This document shows positions 1 through 7,691 of a stretch of 23,030 nucleotides of DNA, piece by piece. Positions within the stretch are counted from its first letter, which is position 1, and every line of letters starts with the position of its first letter. Source of the DNA: Actinoplanes liguriensis. GTDB taxonomy: Bacteria > Actinomycetota > Actinomycetes > Mycobacteriales > Micromonosporaceae. The translations under genes were made by a program, and so were the position numbers. The notes under the pieces were generated by a model, which was not told the DNA's origin, searched no databases, and worked only from the letters and a program-made list of their open reading frames with translations. The stretch spans positions 9,142 through 32,171 of the forward strand of contig KL571197.1 of assembly GCA_000715855.1 (NCBI GenBank). Direction: 5' to 3'.

Positions 1-37
1 CAGGATCGGCGCACTGGAAACCCACGTGGTCGAGCAC
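1..37 (-). CDS. Possible VOC-fold protein, first 12 codons only
   Basis: A GTG at 37-35 overlaps the TAG (39-37) that ends the expected hom reading frame. It opens MLDHVGFQCADP, which runs off the window. 'LDHVG.QcAD' is the usual first strand of vicinal-oxygen-chelate (glyoxalase/bleomycin-resistance) proteins, where the His is normally a metal ligand. The frame is also the one in which the damaged hom gene is read, so this may be translated as the tail of that ORF. Only 12 residues are visible, so the family call is tentative. Confidence 0.4.
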   Translation of the reverse strand, partial: MLDHVGFQCADP

Positions 38-1120
38 TAGCCGGCCCCTCCCTCGACGCGCAGCACACTCGTGGGTGACGATGACCAGTTTCGCGTCGTC
101 CGCCCGGCCGGACTGCCGGACCGTGGCGATCGAGACCTCGTGCTGGGCGAAGACCCCGGCCACGCCGGCCAGGACGCCCGGACGCTCGGCCACGGCGAGG
201 CTGATGTCGCCCCGGCCGTAGAACATCAGCGGGCCGGCCGCCTCGGTCTCCACGAACACCGCGTTGAACGCGTCCCCCACGCCGGCCAGCGGGTGGCTGA
301 GAGGGATCATCGCCGGGTGCACGCGCACACTGACCGAGTCCTCCCGGCGCTGCGCGATGCAGAGCAGCTTGATCGTGCAGCCCATCTCCTTGGCGCTGGC
401 CATGTCGCCGGCCGTCACCCCGGTCATGCCCTCGCGGAACACGTCCGCCGCGGTGACCCGGGTGTGGAACGCCAGCGAGGCGAGGATCGCGGCCTTCGCG
501 GCGGCGTCGAAACCCTCCACGTCGGCGGTCGGATCGGCCTCCGCGTAACCCAGCTCGGTGGCCTCCTCCAGCGCCTCGTTGAAGCCGGCGCCGGTCGACG
601 CCATCGAGGAGAGGATGAAGTTGGTGGTCCCGTTCACGATGCCGGTGACCGCGGTGACCCTGTCCCCGTGCAGCGACTCGCGCAGCGGCCGCAGCAGCGG
701 GATCGCGCCGGCCACCGAGGCCTCGTAGTAGAGATCCGCGCCGCCCTCGGCGGCCGCGTCGTGCAGCGTGCCACCGTCCTCGGCGAGCAGCGCCTTGTTC
801 GCCGTTACCACGCTCTTGCCGGCCCGCAACGCCTCGACCAGCCAGCTCCGGGCCGGCTCGATGCCGCCGACCACCTCGATCACCACGTCCACGTCGTCGC
901 GCTTGACCAGGCCCAGCGCGTCCGAGGTGAACAGGGCGGGGTCGATCGGCAGGTCACCGCGCTCGCGGCCGAGCCGGCGCACGGCGATGCCGGCGATCTC
1001 CAGCGGGGCGCCGATCCGGGCGGTCAGATCGTCGGCCTGCTCGTGCAGCAGCCGGACGACTTCGGTACCGACGGTGCCGCAGCCGAGCAGGGCTAGGCGG
1101 ACCGGTCTCGTTGGGCTCAT
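1..1120 (-). CDS. hom: Homoserine dehydrogenase, internally deleted; open to the window edge
   Basis: Homoserine dehydrogenase reduces aspartate semialdehyde to homoserine in the cytoplasm, for threonine and methionine synthesis. The ATG at 1120 overlaps the lysA stop (ATGA). Visible features are the nucleotide loop GCGTVG (13-18), TANKALL with Lys109, NGTTN (163-167) and the catalytic segment with Asp196, Asp200, Asp205 and Lys209. After GPLMFYG (about residue 302) the protein jumps straight to DISLAVAERPGVL of the ACT domain. The conserved 'GAGxGxxPTASAV' segment and its linker, about 49 residues, are absent. The ACT domain then breaks at VTHE (68-79). The normal C-terminal end, VLRVEGGAG-stop, is present at 37-66 but in another frame, so roughly 24 residues plus the frame are lost. 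The hom frame instead continues into the VOC-like start. Family members are about 430 residues; only about 360 homologous codons remain. Identity is sure, but function is doubtful: a decayed gene, or an assembly collapse. Confidence 0.8.
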   Translation of the reverse strand, partial: MSPTRPVRLALLGCGTVGTEVVRLLHEQADDLTARIGAPLEIAGIAVRRLGRERGDLPIDPALFTSDALGLVKRDDVDVVIEVVGGIEPARSWLVEALRAGKSVVTANKALLAEDGGTLHDAAAEGGADLYYEASVAGAIPLLRPLRESLHGDRVTAVTGIVNGTTNFILSSMASTGAGFNEALEEATELGYAEADPTADVEGFDAAAKAAILASLAFHTRVTAADVFREGMTGVTAGDMASAKEMGCTIKLLCIAQRREDSVSVRVHPAMIPLSHPLAGVGDAFNAVFVETEAAGPLMFYGRGDISLAVAERPGVLAGVAGVFAQHEVSIATVRQSGRADDAKLVIVTHECAARRGRGRLVLDHVGFQCADP

Positions 1121-2502
1121 CCAACATCCAATGCAAGCAGGTCGTCCTCGGTCTCGCGCCGCACGATGACGCGGGCCGCGCCGTCGCGCACCGCCACCAC
1201 GGGCGGCCGAGGAACGTGGTTGTAGTTGCTGGCCATGCTCCGGCAGTAGGCGCCGGTGCCCGGAACGGCAACAAGATCTCCGGGCTGCACGTCGGCGGGC
1301 AGGAATTCATCCTTCACGACGATGTCCCCGGACTCACAATGTTTTCCCACAACGCGGGCGAGCATCGGCTCCGCCACGGAGCTCCGGTTCGCGAGCGTGG
1401 CCGAGTACGAGGCGTCGTACAGCGCGGTCCGGATGTTGTCGCTCATCCCGCCGTCGACGCTCACGTACGTCCGGATGCCGTCGACGTCCTTGACCGTGCC
1501 GACCTGGTACAACGTGAAGACCGACGGCCCGACGATCGCCCGGCCCGGCTCGATCGACAGCTTCGGCACCCGCAGCGAGGCCAGCTCGCACTCCGACTCG
1601 ACGATCTTGTTGATCCGCTTGGCCAGATCGCCCGGCGTGGACGGGTCGTCCTGCGTCGTGTACGCGATGCCGAACCCGCCACCCAGGTTCAGGTCGGGCA
1701 GCTCCACCCCGCGGGCGTCGCGGATCTGCGCCTGCAACTCCAGGATCCGCCGCGCGGCGACCTCGAACCCGCTGGTGTCGAAGATCTGCGAGCCGATGTG
1801 CGAGTGCAGGCCACGCAGCTCGAGCACGTCCTCGTCGAGGATCTGGGCGGCCGCGGCGAACGCGGCGCCACCGGCGAGCGAGAAGCCGAACTTCTGGTCC
1901 TCGTGCGCGGTCGCGATGAACTCGTGGGTGTGCGCCTCGACCCCGACCGTGACCCGGACCAGCACCTTCGGGCGCTTGCCGGTCTCCCGGGCCAGCTCGG
2001 TGAGGCGGGCGATCTCGTGGAACGAGTCGAGCACGATCTTGCCGACCCCGGAGTCCAGGGCGCGGCGCAGCTCGGAGGCCGACTTGTTGTTGCCGTGGAA
2101 GCCGAGCCGCTCGGGCGGGAACCCGGCCGCCAGCGCCACCGCCAGCTCGCCGCCGGAGCAGACGTCCAGGAAGAGGCCCTCCTCCTCGACGATCCGGACG
2201 ACCGCCTTGCACAGGAACGACTTGCCCGCGTAGTAGACGTCCGCCCCCGCGAACGCGGCGCCGAAGTCCCGGCAGCGGGCCCGGAGGTCCTCCTCGTCGA
2301 GGAAGTAGGCCGGGGTGCCGTAGTCGGCCGCGAGATCGGTCACCGGCACGCCGCCGACCGCCAGGACCCCTTCGCCGGTACGGCTCGCCGTCCGCGACCA
2401 GAGCTGCGGGACCAGGGCGTTCACGTCCTCCGGCGTACGCAACCAGGCCGGTCCGCGGTTGCCGAGGTCGCCGTGCAGCGCCCCGGCCTCGTGTGCGCGC
2501 AT
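1117..2502 (-). CDS. lysA: Diaminopimelate decarboxylase
   Basis: PLP-dependent decarboxylase converting meso-diaminopimelate to L-lysine, the last step of the lysine pathway; cytoplasmic. The 461 residues match the usual actinobacterial length. The N-terminal TIM-barrel domain carries the PLP lysine in YYAGKSF (Lys94), HSHIGSQ (233-239), GGGFGI (274-279) and EPGR (318-321). The C-terminal beta domain has the active-site Cys of CESGD (Cys389) and GAYC...NYNHVPRP (417-432). No deletion or frameshift is seen. It starts 2 nt after the argS stop and its TGA overlaps the hom ATG, so the three genes are probably co-transcribed and translationally coupled. The ATG at 2502 gives the standard N-terminus MRAHEAGALHGDL. 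Confidence 0.97.
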   Translation of the reverse strand: MRAHEAGALHGDLGNRGPAWLRTPEDVNALVPQLWSRTASRTGEGVLAVGGVPVTDLAADYGTPAYFLDEEDLRARCRDFGAAFAGADVYYAGKSFLCKAVVRIVEEEGLFLDVCSGGELAVALAAGFPPERLGFHGNNKSASELRRALDSGVGKIVLDSFHEIARLTELARETGKRPKVLVRVTVGVEAHTHEFIATAHEDQKFGFSLAGGAAFAAAAQILDEDVLELRGLHSHIGSQIFDTSGFEVAARRILELQAQIRDARGVELPDLNLGGGFGIAYTTQDDPSTPGDLAKRINKIVESECELASLRVPKLSIEPGRAIVGPSVFTLYQVGTVKDVDGIRTYVSVDGGMSDNIRTALYDASYSATLANRSSVAEPMLARVVGKHCESGDIVVKDEFLPADVQPGDLVAVPGTGAYCRSMASNYNHVPRPPVVAVRDGAARVIVRRETEDDLLALDVG

Positions 2503-2504
2503 GA

Positions 2505-4166
2505 CTACATCTTCTCCGGAGCCGAGACGCCGAGCAGGGCCAAACCGTTCGCGATCACCGTTCGGGTCGCCTCGGCCAGCCAGAGGCGGGCCAGGTTCAC
2601 GTCCTCGACCGGGTCGTCGCCCTTCGGCACCACCTGGCAGGCGTCGTAGAACCGGTGCCAGTCGGTGGCGACCCGTTCCTCCAGGTAGACCGCGATCCGG
2701 TGCGGCTCGCGCAACTCGGCCGCGGTGGCCACCACCGCCGGGAACTGGCCGAGCGTCTTGAGCAGGTTGTTCTCCCGCTCGTGGGAGAGCAGCGACGGGT
2801 CGTACGAGTCACCCCGGCTGATCTTCTTCTCGGCGGCGTTGCGCAGGATCGAGGAGATCCGGGCGTGCGCGTACTGCACGTAGAAGACCGGGTTGTCGCT
2901 GGAGTGCTTGGTGATCTCCTCGATGTCCAGCGTCAGCATCGAGTCGGTCGAGGACCGGGCCAGCGAGTACCGCGCGGCGTCGACGCCGACCGCGTCGACC
3001 AACTCGTCCAGCGTGATGATGTTGCCGGCCCGCTTCGACAGCCGCACCGGCTGACCGGCCCGGACCAGGTTCACCAGCTGGCCGATCAGGATCTCGATGT
3101 TCTGCTCCGGGTCGTCGCCGGCGCACGCCGCGATCGCCTTCAGCCGGCCGATGTAGCCGTGATGGTCCGCCCCGAGCAGGTAGATGCAGCGGTCGAAGCC
3201 CCGCTCGCGCTTGTTGATGTAGTACGCCACGTCGGCCGCGAAGTAGGTCTTCTCACCGTTCGACCGGATCAGGACCCGGTCCTTGTCGTCGGTGAAGTCG
3301 GTGGTGCGCAGCCAGATCGCCCCGTCCTCCTCGAAGATGTGCCCCTGCTTGCGCAACGCGTCGAGGGCATGCTCGACCGCACCACCCTCGTGCAGGGTCT
3401 TCTCCGAGAACCAGATGTCGAAGTGCACGCCGAAGCGCTCCAGACTCCCCCGGATCTCGGCGAGCATCAGCGGGTAGCCGCGGCTCCAGAAGACCGGCAG
3501 CGCGGTCTCGGCCGGCTGCCCGGCCAGCTCCGGGTCCGCGCTGAGAATCCGCTGGGCGATCTCGGTGATGTAGTCGCCGCCGTAGCCGTCCTCCGGAGCC
3601 GGCTGCCCGTGCGCCGCCGCGAACAGCGACTGGGCGAACCGCTCCACCTGGACGCCCGCGTCGTTGATGTAGTACTCACTGGCCACCTCGGCGCCCGCGG
3701 CGGTGAGCACCCGGCGCAGCGAGTCGCCGACCGCGGCCCACCGGGTGTGCCCCAGGTGGATCGGCCCGGTCGGGTTCGCGGAGACGAATTCGAGGTTGAT
3801 CCGCTGACCCGCGAGCTGGTTGTTCCGCCCGTAGGCCGGGCCCGCCTCGACCACCGTGCGGGCGATCGTCCCGGTCACCGCGGCGTCGAGCCGGATGTTC
3901 AGGAAGCCCGGGCCGGCGATCTCGACCGTCTTGATCCCGTCCCGACTGCCCAGCTCCTCGGCGAAAGCCGCGGCCAGCTCACGGGGCGGGACACCGACCT
4001 TCTTGCCCAGCTGCAGGGCGAGCGTGGAGGCGTAGTCGCCGTGCTCGGGATTGCGCGGGCGCTCCAGCGTGATCGTCGCGGGCAGCGCCGCCAGGTCGAG
4101 GCCGCGCGTCTCGAAAACGGCACGAGCAGCTGAGAGAACGGTGTCAGCAAGGTTGGCGGGAGTCAC
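2505..4166 (-). CDS. argS: Arginyl-tRNA synthetase
   Basis: Class Ia synthetase charging tRNA-Arg with arginine; cytoplasmic. The 553 residues show the N-terminal Add-1 domain (about 1-95), [12 protein letters not shown] with the HIGH-type motif HLGH (137-140), and the ArgRS-typical replacement of KMSKS by SKRAGN (377-382). A DALR anticodon-binding domain follows (about 430-553). The GTG start at 4166 gives [10 protein letters not shown], the usual beginning in actinobacteria; only a weak purine stretch precedes it. It heads the argS-lysA-hom operon, an arrangement common in actinobacteria. The 86-bp gap to the divergent DUF3105 gene must hold both promoters, but I see no strong consensus for either. 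Confidence 0.97.
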   Translation of the reverse strand: MTPANLADTVLSAARAVFETRGLDLAALPATITLERPRNPEHGDYASTLALQLGKKVGVPPRELAAAFAEELGSRDGIKTVEIAGPGFLNIRLDAAVTGTIARTVVEAGPAYGRNNQLAGQRINLEFVSANPTGPIHLGHTRWAAVGDSLRRVLTAAGAEVASEYYINDAGVQVERFAQSLFAAAHGQPAPEDGYGGDYITEIAQRILSADPELAGQPAETALPVFWSRGYPLMLAEIRGSLERFGVHFDIWFSEKTLHEGGAVEHALDALRKQGHIFEEDGAIWLRTTDFTDDKDRVLIRSNGEKTYFAADVAYYINKRERGFDRCIYLLGADHHGYIGRLKAIAACAGDDPEQNIEILIGQLVNLVRAGQPVRLSKRAGNIITLDELVDAVGVDAARYSLARSSTDSMLTLDIEEITKHSSDNPVFYVQYAHARISSILRNAAEKKISRGDSYDPSLLSHERENNLLKTLGQFPAVVATAAELREPHRIAVYLEERVATDWHRFYDACQVVPKGDDPVEDVNLARLWLAEATRTVIANGLALLGVSAPEKM

Positions 4167-4252
4167 CCAGCCATGCTATCGGGGGTAGACTTCAGCGTTC
4201 GGCGGCCACCCGAGCCCCGCATTCCCCCTTTTTGACGAATCGACGAGGCGCG

Positions 4253-5065
4253 ATGAGTATGAGCACGCCGGGGCCCGAACGGGTCCCGTCCACCGTGAAG
4301 GTGGGCAAGACCACCGGTCAGGGTAAGCCGCCGGCCAAGAAAGCGGGGGCGAACCGGCCCAACGCCGGCAAGGGCGGCAAAGGCCGTAAGCCGGTCACGC
4401 CGGTCAAGGTCAGCGGCGGGCGCAACTGGGGCCCCATCGCCGTGGCCGGCGTTGTCGTGCTGATCGCCGCCGGCATCATCGGGTACGGCGTGTACGCCTC
4501 CGTCCAGGGCTCCCGCGCCTGGACCGACAAGCTCGCCGACATCAAGGGCGTCGTCAACTACCGCGCGCAGAAGAACGCGACGCTCGACGACCGCACCCAC
4601 AAGGACGGCGCGCTCACCTACCTGACCAGCCCGCCGGTCGGTGGCTCGCACAACCCGACGTGGCAGAACTGCATGGGCGACGTCTACACCGAGCCGATCG
4701 CGAACGAGCACGCGGTGCACAGCCTCGAGCACGGGGCGGTCTGGGTGACGTACAAGCAGGGGCTCGCCGCCGACCAGGTGGCCGTGCTGCAGAAGAAGGT
4801 CGAGGGCAAGGACTACATGTTCATGTCCCCGTACACCGGCCTCGACAAGAACGTCTCCGTCCAGGTCTGGGGCTACCAGTACAAGACCGACGACGTGAAC
4901 GACTCGTCGATCGACGCCTTCATCTCCGCCGCCCGCCTCAAGGCGTCGATGGAGCCCGGCGCGGCCTGCTCCAGCGGCAACACCACCACCGGCCCGGTCA
5001 CCGCGGCCACCAGCAACGGCGCCAGCATGGACACCGCCACTCCCGGAAGCTCCAGCGGTAGCTGA
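4253..5065 (+). CDS. DUF3105 membrane-anchored protein
   Basis: Protein of 270 residues. It has a basic, Gly/Lys/Pro-rich cytoplasmic N-terminus (about 1-55), one transmembrane helix (about 60-84), and an extracytoplasmic DUF3105 domain recognised by PPVGGSHNP (127-135) and the signature VHSLEHGAVWVTY (155-167). The C-terminus is Ser/Thr-rich. I chose ATG 4253 because GAGG lies at 4245-4248; the in-frame ATG at 4259 has a better 10-nt spacing and is equally possible. The function of DUF3105 is not known. The clustered His and Glu residues of the signature would suit metal binding, but that is inference. It overlaps the next gene by one base (TGATG), so the two are very likely co-expressed. 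Confidence 0.85.
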   Translation: MSMSTPGPERVPSTVKVGKTTGQGKPPAKKAGANRPNAGKGGKGRKPVTPVKVSGGRNWGPIAVAGVVVLIAAGIIGYGVYASVQGSRAWTDKLADIKGVVNYRAQKNATLDDRTHKDGALTYLTSPPVGGSHNPTWQNCMGDVYTEPIANEHAVHSLEHGAVWVTYKQGLAADQVAVLQKKVEGKDYMFMSPYTGLDKNVSVQVWGYQYKTDDVNDSSIDAFISAARLKASMEPGAACSSGNTTTGPVTAATSNGASMDTATPGSSSGS

Positions 5066-5724
5066 TGATCTCGGACGTCACCTCCTCGGACGCCGGCGCG
5101 GCGCCCGAGGAGGCACCCGCCCCGAGCCGCAGCCGGTTCGGGTATGCCGCGGTTGCCCTCCTGCTCGCCGGGATCGTCCTCGGCGCCGCGATCGGCCTGG
5201 TCGTCCCCCGGTTCCGGACCCCGGGCACCGACTCGGTCGAGGCCGGCTTCCTCCGGGACATGTCCACGCACCACGCCCAGGCCGTCGAGATGGCGATGAT
5301 CGCCCACGCCGGCTCGGACACCCCGGGCATCGTCACCCTGGCCGCCGACATCGCCACCACCCAGCAGGCCCAGATCGGCTACATGCAGGCCTGGCTCCGC
5401 GACTGGGACCTGGACCCGACCGGCGACCAGCCGGCCATGGCCTGGATGCCCGACGCCGCAGGCTCGGTCGTCAACGGCCTGATGCCCGGCATGGCCACCC
5501 CGGAACAGCTCGCAACGCTGCGCAAGGCCACCGGCAAGCAGCTGGACGTCCAGTTCCTCACCCTGATGCGGGCACACCACCTCGGCGGCATCCACATGGC
5601 GCAGGAGGCGGAAGAGCTGTCCGGCAACAAGGACGTGGACTGGCTGGCCGACAGCATGGTCACCGCCCAGCAGGGCGAGATCCAGCTGATCGACGACCTG
5701 CTCAAGCAGGCCCAGGCAGGCTGA
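5065..5724 (+). CDS. DUF305 family membrane-anchored His/Met-rich protein
   Basis: Protein of 219 residues with one N-terminal transmembrane segment (about 27-48) and an extracytoplasmic DUF305 domain. The family's two histidine-pair motifs are intact: FLRDMSTHHAQAVEMA (62-77, His69/His70) and FLTLMRAHHLGGIHMA (164-179, His171/His172/His177), separated by GLMPGMATPEQL. DUF305 proteins have a ferritin-like helical bundle, and some members (for example cyanobacterial CopM) bind copper. A periplasmic-side metal role is plausible but not shown here. The ATG overlaps the DUF3105 stop, making a two-gene operon. The next transcribed feature is a tRNA gene on the same strand. Confidence 0.88.
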   Translation: MISDVTSSDAGAAPEEAPAPSRSRFGYAAVALLLAGIVLGAAIGLVVPRFRTPGTDSVEAGFLRDMSTHHAQAVEMAMIAHAGSDTPGIVTLAADIATTQQAQIGYMQAWLRDWDLDPTGDQPAMAWMPDAAGSVVNGLMPGMATPEQLATLRKATGKQLDVQFLTLMRAHHLGGIHMAQEAEELSGNKDVDWLADSMVTAQQGEIQLIDDLLKQAQAG

Positions 5725-5734
5725 CCGGTACCGG

Positions 5735-5765
5735 TTGGCGGTGGTTCCGGACAGCCTGCTAGGCT
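5735..5765 (+). promoter_or_regulatory. Candidate promoter of tRNA-Arg
   Basis: TTGGCG at 5735-5740 and TAGGCT at 5760-5765 resemble -35 and -10 boxes with a 19-nt spacer, longer than ideal. The -10 ends 13 nt before the mature tRNA. The -10 also forms the 3' arm of a small hairpin, AGCCT-GCT-AGGCT (5753-5765), which could instead end the DUF305 transcript. Confidence 0.35.
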
Positions 5766-5778
5766 TTCGAATCACTGG

Positions 5779-5850
5779 GCCCCCGTAGCTCAGGGGATAG
5801 AGCGTCGCCCTCCGGAGGCGAAAGCGCAGGTTCGAATCCTGCCGGGGGCA
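5779..5850 (+). tRNA. tRNA-Arg (anticodon CCG)
   Basis: A full cloverleaf folds by eye. The acceptor stem is GCCCCCG (5779-5785) with CGGGGGC (5843-5849) and discriminator A5850. The D stem is GCTC/GAGC (5788-5791/5800-5803). The anticodon stem is TCGCC/GGCGA (5805-5809/5817-5821) around loop CTCCGGA, with anticodon CCG at 5812-5814. The T stem is GCAGG/CCTGC with loop TTCGAAT (5831-5837). The 3' CCA is not encoded. It reads the CGG arginine codon, which is frequent in GC-rich genes. Confidence 0.97.
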
Positions 5851-5860
5851 CGATTAGGCA

Positions 5861-5897
5861 GGCGCCGTTTGTCCGCGGAGTGCGCGGACCCGGCGCC
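5861..5897 (+). terminator. Nested inverted repeat downstream of tRNA-Arg
   Basis: GGCGCC (5861-5866) pairs with GGCGCC (5892-5897), enclosing a perfect inner stem GTCCGCG/CGCGGAC (5871-5877/5883-5889) with loop GAGTG. There is no strong T-run after it. It sits where a tRNA transcript should end and probably acts as a U-poor terminator or processing structure. Confidence 0.5.
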
Positions 5898-5912
5898 ATC
5901 GTGCTTTCTAAC

Positions 5913-5944
5913 CTGGGGCCCGAGCCCCAGACCCCGCGCCGGGG
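5913..5944. repeat. Two adjacent perfect hairpins
   Basis: CTGGGGC-CCGA-GCCCCAG (5913-5930) is followed one base later by CCCCG-CGC-CGGGG (5932-5944). Both stems are perfect. Together with the nested repeat at 5861-5897 they make three consecutive stem-loops after the tRNA. The role is unknown. Confidence 0.55.
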
Positions 5945-6287
5945 ACACCCCGGAGCCCCATCCGGTCGCTCGGGGGGATCCTGCGGTTCTTGTCCAGGTC
6001 GCTTCGACCCGTTCTTCCCCCAAAACCCGATTTGGTACGGCGGTTGCACTCGCTCCCGGGCGTTTCGAAGGCCGGAATCGTGGGGTCGGACGTCTCCTTC
6101 CGCTGATCAGACCTTCACGACGCACTGCCCTCGGGCGCGATCGTGGGCGGCTAGGTGATCCACGTTCAGAGGCGCTGGGTCGCTGGCTTCGCAACAACGC
6201 TTCACCGGCCGAATCCCCCGACGACGTCGGCTTGCTCCTTGATGCGATCAGGGCGACATGTCCAACGGCGCTTGCGGCTGATCGCGG

Positions 6288-7499
6288 TCAGTGCTGCCAG
6301 TGGAGGTAGTCGACCTGCATGGTCTGGGGGAAGCGGAGAGAAGGGCTGGGAGATTGGGGCCAGTCGCCGCCGACCGCGACGTTGAGCAGGACGTAGTAGG
6401 GCTTGTCGAAGAGCCAGGGACGGCCCGGGGACAGGTCTTCGGGGGCGAACGAGGCGTAGGCCGTGCCGTCGAAGGAGATCTGGACGGAGCCCGGCCACCA
6501 GTCGAGGGTGTAGAGGTGGAAGCCGCCCGACGGGGGGCGCGGGGTGGACATCGGGACTTCCAGCTGCCAGGGGCGGCCTGCCTGGTCGGGGCCGTGGATG
6601 GTGGCGTGGACGGTGGAGGGCTCGCGGCGGCCGAGGCTCTCCATGATGTCGATCTCGCCGCAGCGGGGCCAGTGGAGCCGGGCGGCGTCGGCTCCGAGCA
6701 TCCAGAAGGCCGGCAGCAGACCGGCGCCGCCGGGTGTCCGGATGCGAGCCTCGAGGTGGCCGTAGGCGGCGGAGAAACGGCTGTTCAGGCGGCCCGAGGT
6801 GAACGTGCCGGGTGCGGGGCCGCGGCGGGCGATGATCGACAGCCGGCCGGCGGTGACGGCGAGGTTGGCCGTCGACGCGGTGTAGTTCTGGAGCTCCCGG
6901 TTGCCCCAGCCGTGGTCGCCGAGCTCCGGGCGCCACTTGGCGCTGTCGAGCCGCGGGCCGTCGAAGTCGTCGGCGAAGATCGTCCGGGGTGGGGTGGTCT
7001 CGTGCCGGGCCAGGGTGAGCGTCACCGAGGTGACGGTGATCGGGACGGACGCCGGCTCGAGGCCGGCTCTCAGACTGCCCCCGGTGGCCGGCACGGTCAG
7101 GCTCACCCGGCGCAGGTGATGGAGGTCGGCGGCCTGCCGGACCGGGCCGGCGGCGCCGTCCGCCGTCAGGGTGAGCGCCGTCGCGGCGGTCTTCCCGAGC
7201 CCGAACGTGACCAGCCAGGTCCCCCGGGCCGGGATCGGCAGCAGATAGCAGGGCCGGGATGCGACGCCCGCCCAGCGGCGCGACCAGCCGACGGCGATCG
7301 GGCTTCCGGACTCCGGGGCCGGACGGCCCAGCGTGTGGCAGCCGGGGGCGGTTCGGGCGTGCCCGGCCAGGGCCAGGCCCGCGAGCGTGAGCACGAGGGC
7401 GACGACGAGACCGGCCCGGACCGCCCAGGGCGACGGCGAACCCGCCGCCGGCGCGACCGGAGTCGCGTCGACGGCGGGCCGGTGAGGCTTGGTCGTCAA
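6288..7499 (-). CDS. Membrane-anchored GH16 beta-glucanase-like hydrolase
   Basis: Glycoside hydrolase family 16, a retaining endo-hydrolase of beta-glucans or related glycans, acting outside the cell. The proposed TTG start at 7499 gives 403 residues. There is one N-terminal transmembrane or uncleaved signal segment (about 25-46). A region of unknown type with Cys54 and Cys84 (about 50-165) looks like a beta-sandwich. The GH16 domain (about 173-403) contains WGNRELQNYT (198-207) and the active site GEIDIMES, with nucleophile Glu282, Asp284 and acid/base Glu287 intact. The overall look is laminarinase-like, but polymer specificity cannot be read from this. The start is uncertain: an ATG at 7619 extends the frame but would overlap 107 nt of the well-supported 52-residue gene, so I prefer TTG 7499, 13 nt after that gene's stop. 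It is the last gene of the deacetylase-GT-peptide-GH16 operon. Confidence 0.85.
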   Translation of the reverse strand: MTTKPHRPAVDATPVAPAAGSPSPWAVRAGLVVALVLTLAGLALAGHARTAPGCHTLGRPAPESGSPIAVGWSRRWAGVASRPCYLLPIPARGTWLVTFGLGKTAATALTLTADGAAGPVRQAADLHHLRRVSLTVPATGGSLRAGLEPASVPITVTSVTLTLARHETTPPRTIFADDFDGPRLDSAKWRPELGDHGWGNRELQNYTASTANLAVTAGRLSIIARRGPAPGTFTSGRLNSRFSAAYGHLEARIRTPGGAGLLPAFWMLGADAARLHWPRCGEIDIMESLGRREPSTVHATIHGPDQAGRPWQLEVPMSTPRPPSGGFHLYTLDWWPGSVQISFDGTAYASFAPEDLSPGRPWLFDKPYYVLLNVAVGGDWPQSPSPSLRFPQTMQVDYLHWQH

Positions 7500-7512
7500 C
7501 GGTCGGCGATGC

Positions 7513-7671
7513 TCAGGGCTTCGCCTTTCCGCCCGGGCGCATGAGCCCGATGACCGCTCCGATGGCGAACGTGATGGTGACGCCGGCCATGATCCACGCC
7601 GGCAGGTTGACGAGTGCACCGGCGATCGGGATGGTGCCGCCGCCGGCGAGGGCCATTTTGCTTCCGTACAT
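7513..7671 (-). CDS. 52-residue single-helix membrane peptide
   Basis: A small gene with ATG at 7671 and TGA at 7515-7513. An excellent ribosome site (CAGGAG, 8 nt spacing) makes it convincing. The peptide begins MYGSKMALAGGGTIPIAGAL (1-20), continues with a hydrophobic stretch (about 21-44), and ends in a short basic tail MRPGGKAKP. The order of Gly-rich head, Pro-x-x-Gly-like bend, helix and basic tail resembles a bare cell-wall sorting signal, but there is no true LPxTG. It lies between the glycosyltransferase (20 nt upstream) and GH16 genes. I do not recognise a named family. A small membrane partner of the glycosyltransferase, or a secreted scaffold peptide, are possibilities. Confidence 0.75.
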   Translation of the reverse strand: MYGSKMALAGGGTIPIAGALVNLPAWIMAGVTITFAIGAVIGLMRPGGKAKP

Positions 7672-7691
7672 CGTGTGATCTCCTGTTGGTT

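Larger units (their letters stand above)
5851..6287. other. 437-bp gene-free, hairpin-rich stretch
   Basis: No reading frame here has a credible start, codon bias or family motif. The first 95 bases hold three inverted repeats (listed separately). The rest (about 5950-6287) is less structured and slightly less GC-rich than its surroundings. I see no transposase motif, no copy of the tRNA 3' end and no integrase. It could be a tRNA trailer, a non-coding RNA or the debris of an old insertion. Confidence 0.5.

Noticed and set aside
5759..6197. Minus-strand reading frames across the tRNA giving peptides such as APGRIRTCAFASGG and PPAGFEPALSPPEG
   Set aside because: These are the well-known false proteins produced by reading a tRNA gene in reverse; the tRNA fully explains the sequence and the flanking parts have no family motif.
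5779..6287. tRNA-Arg as attachment site of an integrated element
   Set aside because: I found no second copy of the tRNA 3' end and no integrase in the window; only the unexplained spacer remains.
7500..7619. Upstream ATG start for the GH16 protein
   Set aside because: The extension would overlap 107 nt of the 52-residue gene and encodes an Arg/Ser-rich shadow sequence, while the TTG at 7499 gives a normal signal-anchor start.
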